A stretch of DNA of 55,723 nucleotides, from NCBI RefSeq assembly GCF_947367085.1, contig NZ_CANBCP010000009.1:1-55723 (forward strand), written 5' to 3'. This document shows positions 48,501 to 55,723 of the stretch, piece by piece (position 1 is the stretch's first letter; each line of letters opens with the position of its first letter). The DNA comes from an uncultured Lactobacillus sp. GTDB taxonomy: Bacteria; Bacillota; Bacilli; Lactobacillales; Lactobacillaceae. The position numbers were made by a program, and so were the translations under genes. The notes under the pieces are model-generated. The model did no database searches. It was not told the origin of the DNA and saw only the letters and a program-made list of their open reading frames with translations.

Positions 48501-49854
48501 AGTAAGTCAAAGTGAGAGCTTGTCCAACTCGGTGAGTCAGAGCGAAAGTTTGAGCAACTCAGTGAGTCAAAGCGAGAGTTTAAGTAACTCAGTAAGTCAT
48601 AGCGAAAGCTTGAGCAACTCAGTATCGCAAAGTGAGAGCTTGTCCAACTCAGTAAGTCAGAGTGAAAGCTTGAGTAATTCGGTATCGCAGAGCGAGAGTT
48701 TGAGTAATTCAGTAAGCCAAAGTGAGAGTTTGAGTAACTCAGTAAGTCAAAGTGAAAGCTTGAGCAACTCAGTAAGTCAGAGCGAGAGTTTGTCCAATTC
48801 GGTGAGTCAAAGTGAAAGCTTGTCTAACTCAGTCAGCCAAAGTGAGAGCTTGTCCAACTCAGTAAGTCATAGCGAGAGTTTGAGTAATTCGGTCAGTCAG
48901 AGTGAAAGCTTGTCCAACTCAGTAAGTCAAAGTGAGAGTTTATCTAACTCCGTCTCCCAGAGTGAAAGTTTGAGTAACTCAGTATCGCAGAGCGAAAGTT
49001 TGAGCAACTCCGTGAGCCAGAGTGAGAGTTTGAGCAACTCAGTAAGTCAAAGCGAAAGCTTGTCTAACTCAGTATCGCAAAGCGAGAGTTTGAGTAATTC
49101 AGTAAGCCAAAGTGAGAGCTTGAGTAACTCAGTATCGCAGAGTGAAAGCTTGAGCAACTCAGTAAGCCAAAGCGAAAGTTTGAGTAACTCTATATTGCAG
49201 AGTGAGAGCTTGAGTAATTCGGTATCGCAAAGTGAGAGTTTGAGTAGCTCGATCAGTCAGAGTGAAAGCTTGAGTAACTCGGTAAGTCAAAGCGAAATGA
49301 GCAACTCGATCAGTCAGAGTGAAAGCTTATCTAACTCGGTAAGTCAGAGCGAAAGCTTAAGTAATACGGAATCTCTGAGCCAAAGTGGAAGAAGATCTAC
49401 CGGTGTTCCACTGTCTACGAGTCTAGAACCGTTCCCTCTTTCAACAATTGAATCGATCTCAACATCAATTTCAATTAGTATGAGTGAAAATATCTCAGAT
49501 ATCACAAGTATGTCTAATTCATCGAGTGAAAGTGTTGTCGATAGTGGATCGAATACTACTGTTTCAAACAGTGAATCTACTTCAACTAGTCATGAACCTG
49601 TTCCTGGTACTTCAACTAATACATTGATACCATCTACTAAACCTTCAAGATCTGTAGAAAGTAGAAACGTTGTCCATAATAGACAAGCACGTCAACATGT
49701 TCGTCAGATGAGAAATAGAGCACGATACAGTAGTCATCGCAGATTGCCACAAACAGGTAGTGCTAACGAATCAGAGTTATTACTTGGAGCAATTACAACT
49801 GCTTTAGGCGGCTTGCTTGGATTTAGACGTAATAAAAAACGTCGAAAAAGATAA
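42475..49854 (+). CDS. Adhesin C-terminal part: end of MucBP-like module, SRR2, LPQTG anchor
   Basis: 2459 residues as an open frame. The ATG at 42475 has no ribosome site and lies within the upstream frame, so true expression needs the corrected tract. From the tract onward it completes the MucBP-like module ([15 protein letters not shown]...FTVYLRK), then SRR2 (Ser about half of residues), a Ser-rich linker, a basic stretch, and the sortase signal LPQTG (bases 49744-49758). The end is a hydrophobic segment and [12 protein letters not shown]2 is the expected GlcNAc carrier for GtfA/GtfB and the tail glycosyltransferases. Confidence 0.85.
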   Translation: MKNKDISLKKLLTIKLVTRLPPPSGVNVSQLSQYGYGKLVDGPNKFTVYLRKIDETSISQSISTSIENSRSTSQSISQDASTSHSESLSASISDAVSNSASRSDSLSNSASHSESLSNSASYSESLFNSASYSESISNSASHSDSLSNSTSHSESLSNSASYSESLSNSISQSESLSNSVSQSESLSNSVSQSESLSNSVSQSESLSNSVSQSESLSNSVSQSESLSNSVSQSESLSNSVSQSESLSNSVSQSESLSNSVSQSESLSNSVSQSESLSNSVSQSESLSNSVSQSESLSNSVSQSESLSNSVSQSESLSNSVSQSESLSNSVSQSESLSNSISQSESLSNSVSQSESLSNSLSQSESLSNSVSQSESLSNSVSQSESLSNSVSQSESLSNSVSQSESLSNSVSQSESLSNSVSQSESLSNSVSQSESLSNSVSQSESLSNSVSQSESLSNSVSQSESLSNSVSQSESLSNSVSQSESLSNSVSQSESLSNSISQSESLSNSLSQSESLSNSISQSESLSNSVSQSESLSNSVSQSESLSNSVSQSESLSNSVSQSESLSNSVSQSESLSNSISQSESLSNSVSQSESLSNSVSQSESLSNSVSQSESLSNSVSQSESLSNSVSQSESLSDSISQSESLSNSVSQSESLSNSVSQSESLSNSVSQSESLSNSVSQSESLSNSVSQSESLSNSVSQSESLSNSVSQSESLSNSVSQSESLSNSVSQSESLSNSVSQSESLSNSISQSESLSNSVSHSESLSNSVSQSESLSNSVSQSESLSNSISQSESLSNSVSQSESLSNSVSQSESLSNSVSQSESLRNSVSQSESLSNSVSQSESLSNSVSQSESLSNSVSQSESLSNSVSQSESLSNSVSQSESLSNSVSQSESLSNSVSQSESLSNSVSQSESLSNSVSQSESLSNSVSQSESLSNSVSQSESLSNSVSQSESLSNSVSQSESLSNSVSQSESLSNSVSQSESLSNSVSQSESLSNSVSQSESLSNSISQSESLSNSVSQSESLSNSVSQSESLSNSVSQSESLSNSVSQSESLSNSVSQSESLSNSVSQSESLSNSVSQSESLSNSVSQSESLSNSVSQSESLSNSVSQSESLSNSVSQSESLSNSVSQSESLSNSVSQSESLSNSVSQSESLSNSVSQSESLSNSVSQSESLSNSVSQSESLSNSVSQSESLSNSISQSESLSNSVSQSESLSNSVSQSESLSNSVSQSESLSNSVSQSESLSNSVSQSESLSNSVSQSESLSNSISQSESLSNSVSQSESLSNSVSQSESLSNSVSQSESLSNSVSQSESLSNSVSQSESLSNSVSQSESLSNSVSQSESLSNSVSQSESLSNSVSQSESLSNSVSQSESLSNSISQSESLSNSVSQSESLSNSVSQSESLSNSVSQSESLSNSISQSESLSNSVSQSESLSNSVSQSESLSNSVSQSESLSNSVSQSESLSNSVSQSESLSNSVSQSESLSNSVSQSESLSNSVSQSESLSNSVSQSESLSNSVSQSESLSNSVSQSESLSNSVSQSESLSNSVSQSESLSNSVSQSESLSNSISQSESLSNSVSQSESLSNSVSQSESLSNSVSQSESLSNSVSQSESLSNLVSQSESLSNSVSQSESLSNSVSQSESLSNSVSQSESLRNSVSQSESLSNSISQSESLRNSVSQSESLSNSISQSESLSNSVSQSESLSNSVSQSESLSNSVSQSESLSNSISQSESLSNSVSQSESLSNSVSQSESLSNSVSQSESLSNSVSQSESLSNSVSQSESLSNSVSQSESLSNSVSQSESLSNSVSQSESLSNSVSQSESLSNSVSQSESLSNSVSQSESLSNSVSQSESLSNSVSQSESLSNSVSQSESLSNSISQSESLSNSVSQSESLSNSVSQSESLSNSVSQSESLSNSISQSESLSNSVSQSESLSNSVSQSESLSNSVSQSESLSNSVSQSESLSNSVSQSESLSNSVSQSESLSNSVSQSESLSNSVSQSESLSNSVSQSESLSNSVSQSESLSNSVSQSESLSNSVSHSESLSNSVSQSESLSNSVSQSESLSNSVSQSESLSNSVSQSESLSNSVSQSESLSNSVSQSESLSNSVSQSESLSNSVSQSESLSNSVSHSESLSNSVSQSESLSNSVSQSESLSNSVSQSESLSNSVSQSESLSNSVSQSESLSNSVSQSESLSNSVSQSESLSNSVSQSESLSNSVSQSESLSNSVSQSESLSNSILQSESLSNSVSQSESLSSSISQSESLSNSVSQSEMSNSISQSESLSNSVSQSESLSNTESLSQSGRRSTGVPLSTSLEPFPLSTIESISTSISISMSENISDITSMSNSSSESVVDSGSNTTVSNSESTSTSHEPVPGTSTNTLIPSTKPSRSVESRNVVHNRQARQHVRQMRNRARYSSHRRLPQTGSANESELLLGAITTALGGLLGFRRNKKRRKR
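42535..42550 (+). repeat. Poly-C8 tract with adjacent CCCC/GGGG inverted repeat: frameshift site
   Basis: Eight C (42535-42542) in an AT-rich gene, with the last four able to pair with GGGG (42547-42550) around ATCT. Seven C restore the adhesin frame, eight stop at 42587, and nine stop at GGG-TAA just beyond. Homopolymer tracts of this kind undergo slipped-strand mispairing, and polymerase slippage or +1 ribosomal slippage at CCC-C are alternatives. Confidence 0.85.
42781..49290 (+). repeat. SRR2: 217 contiguous 30-base units coding for [10 protein letters not shown]-type decapeptides
   Basis: Units keep perfect 30-base register for 6510 bases. The consensus is [10 protein letters not shown]. 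The first units differ ([20 protein letters not shown]), and the far end is degenerate, including a 6-base-shortened unit at 49291 (SE-MSNS) and variants such as SILQ. The DNA varies by synonymous codons between units while peptides barely change. Rare variants in the core are I for V, L/H for V/Q, and R for the third S. Confidence 0.95.
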
Positions 49855-49902
49855 AAAATAAGTCTTGAAACTTCAAAATGAGGTCTCAAGGCTTTATTTT
49901 TT
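49854..49902 (+). terminator. Terminator after the adhesin gene
   Basis: The AT-rich left arm 49854-49868 ends in GTCTTGA. The right arm 49885-49902 (TCAAGGC followed by TTTATTTTTTT) forms a hairpin with a T tail. Confidence 0.7.
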
Positions 49903-49965
49903 TAGTTTAATTCTATTAATATAATAAAATAACGATTTAGCTCATAAATAATGATAAGATAAATA

Positions 49966-49971
49966 TATAAT
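49966..49971 (+). promoter_or_regulatory. Candidate -10 box for the tail glycosyltransferase operon
   Basis: A perfect TATAAT lies 38 bases before the ATG at 50010. No clear -35 was found 15-19 bases upstream, so confidence is low. The surrounding 49903-50009 holds nothing else recognised. Confidence 0.4.
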
Positions 49972-50009
49972 GTTTACTTTTGTTAGCTTTAATAAAGAGG
50001 AAATTATTG

Positions 50010-52040
50010 ATGAATATAATTGCGTTGAGTGGAAATTATGGATATTTGGATAAAATAGAAACTACGATTAAATCTATTTTATGGCATAACAAGAATGTAG
50101 AAATTCATGTGATAAATCCTGATATACCGCATGAATGGTTTATTAATCTAAATCAATATGCAAATCAATTTGGTGTTTCAATTATTGATGAAAAAATTGA
50201 TCCACAAAGATTAGCTGATATGAAACCTTCATATGCTCACATTAATCAAATGGCATATGGTAGGTTTTTAATTCCACAACTTATTAAGGATGACAAAGTA
50301 TTATATTTAGATTCAGATATTGTTGTTGACGATAATATTGAGGATATTTTTGATGTTGATCTGGGAGATAAGATGCTTTACGCAGTGCGTGATTACCATG
50401 CTACTGATCAATTTAATTCTGGCGTTATGCTAATAAATAATAAAAAATGGCGCGAAGAAGAAATAACTCAGAAGTTAATTGATATGGGAAAGCAGCATTT
50501 GCCTAATGGCGATCAAACTGTAATTAACGAGATCTTTAGAGATCAAATGGGTGATCTTGATCCTGCTTATAATTATCAAATTGGTTTTGAGAAAGATGCT
50601 TTTTGGAATAATTTTGATAGTGTATTTGCATATTTTGAAGAAGTTCAGCATCCTAAAATCATTCACTATGTTAGTGGTGATAAACCATTTAATCTTGTAT
50701 CGAGCGGAAGTATGCGAGATAAATGGTGGCATTATCGTAATTTACAGTGGTCAGATATTGTAGATAAGTATGTGAAGTTTGATAGCAGCAAGCTTGGAAA
50801 ACTTCATTTCAAAGCGCAAGCATTTTTATTTACAAGAGTAGCTGAAACACAAGATGTAGAAGAACTTATTAAAAGATTGCCAAATGTCCAATTCAATATC
50901 GCAGCATATACCCCGATGGCCTTTTTATTATTAGGATTAACAAAATACGATAATGTTCACTTGTTTCCAAGTATTATCGGCACGACTTTGACTCGCTTAA
51001 TTGACACCTGTGATCTATATTTAGACATCAATTATGGTGGTAAGGAATACCAAGTTCTTCATCGAATTACGCCGAGAAATGTTCCAATGTTTTCTTTTGA
51101 AGCTACTAAGAGCCAAAATTTAGATTATGATAATTATCATGTCTTTCAAAATGGACAAGTTGATGCTATGGCTACTGCCATCGAAGATTATATTAAGAAT
51201 AACCAAAATAAAGTAAATAAACCTTTATTCAATATTGATGTTAAAGATACAGGAGAGTCTCTTGATTTAATTGCAAAAGATCATAAATCTGTCGTGCGTT
51301 TTGGTGATGGAGAATTTGACTTGATTAATGGAAAATCTATTCCCTATCAACAATATGATGAAAATTTATCTAAGCATCTAAAAAATATTGTGTTAAGAGG
51401 AAATTATAATAATACCTTGGTATGTTTACCAGACGTTTTTAGAGATTTAGATCGATATGGCCACTATGCTCAAGGTTTCTATGAGGTATCCTTTTTCCCA
51501 GATAATGAAGCAATTCTGACTGATATTGAAAAGACAGGCAATTGGTATGGTTCTACTTTCATATCTAGACCTTATATTGATTTAATTGATAAAAGTAAAA
51601 GCCAACATTATTTTGATAAGTGGAAAGAAATATGGAATGGACACGATCTTTTAATAGTTGAAGGAAAGTTTACCCGTTCAGGAGTTGGCAATGACCTTTT
51701 TGACAATGCTAATTCAGTTGAGAGAATTATTTGTCCACCACGTGATTCTTACGCTAAAGTCAATGAAATTGAAGATGCTATTAAAGAACATGCAGCAGAT
51801 AAGCTGGTGTTATTAATGCTGGGACCAACAGCTAAAGTAATCGTAGATGATTTGCAAGATTTAGATAATCAGATCATTGATCTAGGTCATATTGATTCAG
51901 AATATGAATGGTTCAAGATGGGAGCCAAATATAAGGTTAAGTTAAAGGATAAACATACGGCTGAATTTAACTATGATGAAAATATTGAACCAATTCAAGA
52001 TGCAAAATATCAAGAAGAAATAGTAGCTAGAATTGATTAA
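50010..52040 (+). CDS. Three-domain glycosyltransferase (GT8 + GtfB-like + GT-D/DUF1792), copy 1
   Basis: 676 residues. Residues about 1-255 are a GT8 GT-A domain (DSD at 101-103; IHYVSGDKPF late in the domain). Residues about 265-400 resemble the C-terminal half of GtfB (LPNVQFNIAAYTPMAFLL, LYLDINYGG). Residues about 410-676 are a GT-D fold of the DUF1792 type with RFGDGE at 430-435 (Asp433, Glu435). DUF1792 enzymes add a later sugar on the Fap1 adhesin of Streptococcus parasanguinis, so this protein likely extends the O-GlcNAc on the adjacent adhesin with two sugars. ATG 50010 is chosen with AGAGG 9 bases upstream. The frame is open to TTG 49980. Confidence 0.88.
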   Translation: MNIIALSGNYGYLDKIETTIKSILWHNKNVEIHVINPDIPHEWFINLNQYANQFGVSIIDEKIDPQRLADMKPSYAHINQMAYGRFLIPQLIKDDKVLYLDSDIVVDDNIEDIFDVDLGDKMLYAVRDYHATDQFNSGVMLINNKKWREEEITQKLIDMGKQHLPNGDQTVINEIFRDQMGDLDPAYNYQIGFEKDAFWNNFDSVFAYFEEVQHPKIIHYVSGDKPFNLVSSGSMRDKWWHYRNLQWSDIVDKYVKFDSSKLGKLHFKAQAFLFTRVAETQDVEELIKRLPNVQFNIAAYTPMAFLLLGLTKYDNVHLFPSIIGTTLTRLIDTCDLYLDINYGGKEYQVLHRITPRNVPMFSFEATKSQNLDYDNYHVFQNGQVDAMATAIEDYIKNNQNKVNKPLFNIDVKDTGESLDLIAKDHKSVVRFGDGEFDLINGKSIPYQQYDENLSKHLKNIVLRGNYNNTLVCLPDVFRDLDRYGHYAQGFYEVSFFPDNEAILTDIEKTGNWYGSTFISRPYIDLIDKSKSQHYFDKWKEIWNGHDLLIVEGKFTRSGVGNDLFDNANSVERIICPPRDSYAKVNEIEDAIKEHAADKLVLLMLGPTAKVIVDDLQDLDNQIIDLGHIDSEYEWFKMGAKYKVKLKDKHTAEFNYDENIEPIQDAKYQEEIVARID

Positions 52041-52078
52041 TGCAGCCTTTATCTAAAAGAAACTAGGAAAGTAAAGTT

Positions 52079-54109
52079 ATGAACGTAATTGTTCTAAATG
52101 GTGATTATAATTATGTCGATAAGATAGAAACTACGATTAAGTCTATTTTGTGGCACAACGAAGATATAGAAATTCATCTAATAAATCCGGATATACCGCA
52201 TGAATGGTTTGTTAATCTGAATCAATATGCAAAACAAATTGGTTCAATAATAATTGATGAAAAAATAGACTTTGGGCAACTATCAGAGCTGAATGCTGCT
52301 GGAGCAAGTATTAATAAGATTCGGTATGGAAAATTCTTAATCCCAGATCTGATTTCAGCAAATAAAGTGCTCTATTTAGATTGCGATTTAGTGGTTAATG
52401 GAGAACTTGACGATCTTTTTAATTTTAGTTTTGATACACCGATAGCTGCGGTACGAGATTTTAAAGAACCAGACCAATTTAATTCTGGCGTTATGCTGAT
52501 TAACAATCAATTCTGGCGTGAAAATCAAGTCGGACATAAGCTGATCGAAATGGGGAAAGATCCTAATTTAATAGATAGTGATCAATCGGTAATCAATAAT
52601 TTCTTTAAAGATAATTTTACTGAATTACCACCTACCTATAATTATCAGATTGGATACGAAAGAAAAGCTTATTGGAATGATATTGATAGCACTTTTGCAT
52701 TTCTAGATCAGGTGAAAAATCCTAAGATAATTCATTACACCGCTGATGATAAACCATTTAACATGGTTTCAACTTCAGATATGCGACCAAAATGGTGGCA
52801 CTATCATAATTTAGAATGGTCAAAGATTGTAGCTGAACATGTAGCTTTTGATGATAATAAAGTTGGAGAAGCTAAATTTGATGCAGAAGCCTTCATTTTT
52901 ACGCAGTTTGCAGAAACACAGAATTTAGAAGCTTTGGTTAAAAAACTACCTAATGTTCGCTTTACTATTGCCGCATATACTCCAATGGCATTTTTGCTTA
53001 CACAAATGGTTAAGTACGATAATGTGCGGCTATATCCAAGTATTGTTGCTAGAACACTGGTTGATTTGATGGATACGTGTGATATCTATCTAGATATCAA
53101 TTTTGGCGCGGATGAAGATAAGGTTGTTAGAAGAGTAATGGATAGGAATATCCCCATTTATGCTTTTGAAACAACAAAGTCTGAAAATTCTAATTACAGT
53201 AATTATCGACTTTTTAAAGATAATGAAGTTGATGAGATGGTAAGTGATATTAAAGACTATCTTAATAAACCTACTTCTTTAAACTCAAAGCCGAGATTTA
53301 ATATTGAAGTTAAAAGTATTGATGAAACGTTAAATTTTATTTTGAGGGATAGGAAGTCTGTTATTCGTTTTGGAGACGGTGAACTTTCTTTAATTCGCGG
53401 AAAAGGAATTACTTATCAGGAGGCTGACGAAAGCTTAGGAAAGAGACTTAGGTCAATTCTATTTAATGGAAATTATAAAAATACTTTAGTTTGCTTACCT
53501 GATGTGTTTGATCATATTGAGAGATTTGGACAATATGCACGAGATTTCTATGAAACGAATTTTATTCCTAATAATTATGATCTTCTAAGGGAAATCGAAC
53601 AGACAAATAATTGGTATGGATCTAGTTTAATATCACGACCTTACATGGATTTGCTGGATAAAAGTAAGAGTGCTAATTATTTTGAAAGATTAAAACAAAT
53701 CTGGCACAGACGAGATATTTTAATTGTTGAAGGTGATTTGAGTCGCTCAGGCGTTGGCAATGACTTGTTTAGTAAAGCTAACTCAATCAAGAGAATTCTT
53801 TGTCCATCGAGAAATGCGTATGAAAAAATCATCCAGATTGAAGAAGCGATTAGGGAAAATTCTGAAGATAGGTTAATTTTATTAATGCTAGGGCCAACGG
53901 CTAAAGTAATAGTTGACGATCTCAAAGATCTTAATAATCAAATGATTGATTTGGGACATATTGATTCAGAGTATGAATGGTTCACAATGGGAGCTAAATA
54001 TAAGGTTCGCATAAGGGATAAGCATACAGCTGAATTCAATTCTGATGATAATATCGAATCGGTTTTTGATGAGGCTTATAAAGAAGAAATAATAGCAGAG
54101 ATCAAATAA
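52079..54109 (+). CDS. Three-domain glycosyltransferase (GT8 + GtfB-like + GT-D/DUF1792), copy 2
   Basis: A 676-residue paralogue of the preceding gene with the same three domains. The metal site is DCD at 101-103 (central residue changed but both Asp kept), the IIHYTADDKPFN segment is present, the GtfB-like middle has IYLDINFGADEDK, and the C-terminal domain has RFGDGELSLI. A ribosome site AGGAAAG precedes the ATG. It starts 38 bases after copy 1. Differences from copy 1 suggest a different sugar donor or acceptor, but this cannot be read from sequence. Confidence 0.9.
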   Translation: MNVIVLNGDYNYVDKIETTIKSILWHNEDIEIHLINPDIPHEWFVNLNQYAKQIGSIIIDEKIDFGQLSELNAAGASINKIRYGKFLIPDLISANKVLYLDCDLVVNGELDDLFNFSFDTPIAAVRDFKEPDQFNSGVMLINNQFWRENQVGHKLIEMGKDPNLIDSDQSVINNFFKDNFTELPPTYNYQIGYERKAYWNDIDSTFAFLDQVKNPKIIHYTADDKPFNMVSTSDMRPKWWHYHNLEWSKIVAEHVAFDDNKVGEAKFDAEAFIFTQFAETQNLEALVKKLPNVRFTIAAYTPMAFLLTQMVKYDNVRLYPSIVARTLVDLMDTCDIYLDINFGADEDKVVRRVMDRNIPIYAFETTKSENSNYSNYRLFKDNEVDEMVSDIKDYLNKPTSLNSKPRFNIEVKSIDETLNFILRDRKSVIRFGDGELSLIRGKGITYQEADESLGKRLRSILFNGNYKNTLVCLPDVFDHIERFGQYARDFYETNFIPNNYDLLREIEQTNNWYGSSLISRPYMDLLDKSKSANYFERLKQIWHRRDILIVEGDLSRSGVGNDLFSKANSIKRILCPSRNAYEKIIQIEEAIRENSEDRLILLMLGPTAKVIVDDLKDLNNQMIDLGHIDSEYEWFTMGAKYKVRIRDKHTAEFNSDDNIESVFDEAYKEEIIAEIK

Positions 54110-54155
54110 TAGATTTGAACTTGGCAACCATAGAAAAGAGAAATTTTAACTAATA

Positions 54156-55349
54156 ATGAATACAATAGCTCTAAGTGCGGATTACAATTATAGAGATAAA
54201 ATAGAAACAACAATTAAATCTATTTTAGACCATACTGATAATGTACAGATTCATCTTATTAACCCAGATATTCCACATGAATGGTTCGTGAATATTAATC
54301 AATATATCAATCAAGTTGGCGCGAGTGTTATAGACGAAAAAATTGATCCGGGGCTTTTATCAGAAATTAATTATCCTGATGAACGAATTAGCAATATAAT
54401 TTATGGTAAATTTTTGATTCCAAAATTAATCAATGCAGATAAAGTCCTCTATTTAGATAGTGATGTAGTAGTTGAAAATAATTTAAATAAGCTTTTTGAA
54501 ATAGATCTTAGTGATAAAATGTTAGCCGCTACTATTGATTTTAGTAATCCACATATCTTTAATTCCGCCGTCATGCTAATCAATAATAAAAAATGGCGTG
54601 AAGACAATGTTAGTGAAAAATTGCTTGAGTTGAGTAAAGATCAAAGTAGGGCACATGATGATCAAAGTATTATTAATAACTTTTTTAAAGGACAAATTAT
54701 AAAGCTTGATCCTTCATATAACTATCAAATTGGCTACGAAAATATTGGTTATTGGATTGCTCGTGGTCCGATTGAAGCTTATTTAGATGAGGTAGATAAA
54801 CCTAAAATCATCCATTATATAACCGATGATAAACCTTCTAACTTACTTTCTAAGACTAGTTTAAGAGAAAAATGGTGGCATTATAACACCTTAGAATGGT
54901 CTGCCATTATTAGTAAGTATACTCAATTTGATAAGAAAAAAATCGGTGAATTGAATTTTGATGGGGAGGCACTCTTATTCACCCAGGTTGCTGAAACAAA
55001 AGATCTAGAATCATTAGTAAAAAAATTACCGAATATTCATTTTAATATAGCTGCCTATACCCCTATGGCATGGCTATTAGTAAAGTTAACTAAGTATGAT
55101 AACGTTAGCTTATATCCATCAATTGTATATAAAAAACTAGCCGAATTGATTGATAATTGTGATGTTTATTTAGATATCAGTTATGGCCCGAAAGAAGCAA
55201 ATGTCTTTAGTAATGTTATTCATCAAGATATACCAACCTTAGCTTTTGAAGCCACTAAAGATCCGAACTTACATCGGGATAATTACCATGTATTTAAAGA
55301 TGATGAAGTTGATCAGATCGCTAAAGCAAAAGAAGTTTTATGCTGGTAA
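54156..55349 (+). CDS. Three-domain glycosyltransferase copy 3, N-terminal part (frameshifted)
   Basis: 397 residues with GT8 (DSD at 101-103, IIHYITDDKP) and the GtfB-like middle domain (LPNIHFNIAAYTPMAWLL, VYLDISYGPKEANV). It ends in AKAKEVLCW at a stop where copies 1 and 2 continue into GT-D. One extra A in AAAA (55328-55331) explains the loss of frame: with three A the reading joins directly to the downstream fragment. The ribosome site is weak and distant. Without GT-D the product might still act as GT8. Confidence 0.85.
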   Translation: MNTIALSADYNYRDKIETTIKSILDHTDNVQIHLINPDIPHEWFVNINQYINQVGASVIDEKIDPGLLSEINYPDERISNIIYGKFLIPKLINADKVLYLDSDVVVENNLNKLFEIDLSDKMLAATIDFSNPHIFNSAVMLINNKKWREDNVSEKLLELSKDQSRAHDDQSIINNFFKGQIIKLDPSYNYQIGYENIGYWIARGPIEAYLDEVDKPKIIHYITDDKPSNLLSKTSLREKWWHYNTLEWSAIISKYTQFDKKKIGELNFDGEALLFTQVAETKDLESLVKKLPNIHFNIAAYTPMAWLLVKLTKYDNVSLYPSIVYKKLAELIDNCDVYLDISYGPKEANVFSNVIHQDIPTLAFEATKDPNLHRDNYHVFKDDEVDQIAKAKEVLCW

Positions 55350-55723
55350 GAAGCATAAAACTTCTTTTGACAATATGTTCAATATTAAGGTTAAGAATAC
55401 CAATCAGACGCTTGATCTCATCTTAAAGCATAAAATGTCAGTAATTCGCTTTGGTGATGGAGAATTTGACTATATTAATGGTAAGTCAATTGTTTATCAA
55501 GAATATGATGAGAAACTTGCAAAAAGGTTGCGAGAAATAGTTTTAAGAGGAAACTATGATAATACTATCGTTTGCTTACCTGATGTGTTTAGAAAACTTG
55601 ATCGTTATAACCGTGGTTGGCAAGATTTATATGTATCGACATTTTTCCCCGAAAATTATGATTTGCTAAAAGGAATTGAAAAAAGTAATAATTGGTATGG
55701 TTCAACTTTTATCTCAAGACCGT
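55303..55723 (+). pseudogene. Copy 3 C-terminal GT-D fragment, off-frame and cut by the window edge
   Basis: In the frame one base later, the sequence is open from ATG 55303 to the end of the window. From about 55332 it matches copies 1 and 2 (FNIKVKNTNQTLDLI, then SVIRFGDGEFDYINGKS, LVCLPDVF-type IVCLPDVF and NNWYGSTFISRP). It has no start of its own with a ribosome site, so it is the detached end of copy 3. Whether it is complete to the right is unknown. Confidence 0.85.

Larger units (their letters stand above)
37899..49854 (+). pseudogene. Serine-rich repeat glycoprotein adhesin, split by a frameshift at C8 tract (phase-variable or disrupted)
   Basis: The two frames 37899-42587 and 42475-49854 together make one classical serine-rich repeat adhesin. 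It has a long accessory-Sec signal peptide, SRR1, a binding region with four repeats, a MucBP-like segment, a 6.5-kb SRR2 and an LPQTG anchor. They are out of register by one base at a run of eight C (42535-42542) in the MucBP-like segment. Removing one C joins them into about 3984 residues. Eight C gives a stop at 42587, and nine C would stop at once after the tract. The gene follows its dedicated export and glycosylation genes. Both frames are otherwise intact, which favours a recent or switchable frameshift over decay. Confidence 0.88.

Noticed and set aside
42781-49290. Regular 30-base repeats resembling a CRISPR array
   Set aside because: There are no unique spacers; every unit codes in frame for the same decapeptide within the adhesin.
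27044-55723. The adhesin export island as a mobile element
   Set aside because: No integrase, transposase, attachment repeats or flanking tRNA were seen within the window; the right border is outside it, so transfer remains possible but unsupported.

Overview
The window reads as chromosomal DNA of a low-GC Gram-positive host, most likely a Lactobacillus of the gasseri/johnsonii group. That placement is an inference from protein content I recognise, AT-rich codon use, frequent TTG starts, strong AGGAGG-type ribosome sites, LPxTG anchoring, and a complete accessory Sec (SecA2/SecY2) locus next to a serine-rich repeat adhesin. No insertion sequence, phage gene or CRISPR array was seen.

Region 1 (1-10157) starts with a tRNA-Gln. 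Next come a rhodanese-domain protein, a predicted beta-helix protein and a NagR-like GntR regulator. After that lies a wall teichoic acid or surface polysaccharide locus: tagD on the minus strand, then a TagB-sized glycerophosphotransferase, a flippase, TagA, and GT4, GT2 (with a membrane domain) and GT32 glycosyltransferases, closed by a terminator.

Region 2 (10155-27043) is housekeeping. It holds the NAD salvage pair pncB-nadE and a P-type ATPase behind a yybP-ykoY (Mn2+) riboswitch. A SprT-like protein, a tRNA-Leu with the unusual anticodon AAG, an ECF transporter S component and a GH73 glucosaminidase follow. A long operon pcrA-ligA-camS-gatC-gatA-gatB-dgkB ends at a strong terminator.

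Region 3 (27056-55723) is the exciting part, a glycoprotein adhesin export island: secY2-asp1-asp2-asp3-secA2-gtfA-gtfB-small membrane protein, then a giant adhesin gene (37899-49854), then three tandem three-domain glycosyltransferases. GtfA/GtfB should add the first GlcNAc to serines, the tail enzymes should extend the glycan, and SecA2/SecY2/Asp1-3 should export the adhesin for sortase anchoring at LPQTG.

The adhesin is split by one base at a run of eight C (42535-42542). A seven-C version would encode one protein of about 3984 residues. As written, translation stops at 42587 and gives an unanchored 1562-residue product. The tract lies beside a small CCCC/GGGG inverted repeat and looks like a phase-variation switch, although a sequencing error cannot be excluded. 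Its second serine-rich region is 217 thirty-base units in perfect register. The third tail glycosyltransferase is also frameshifted (near 55328-55331) and runs off the window.
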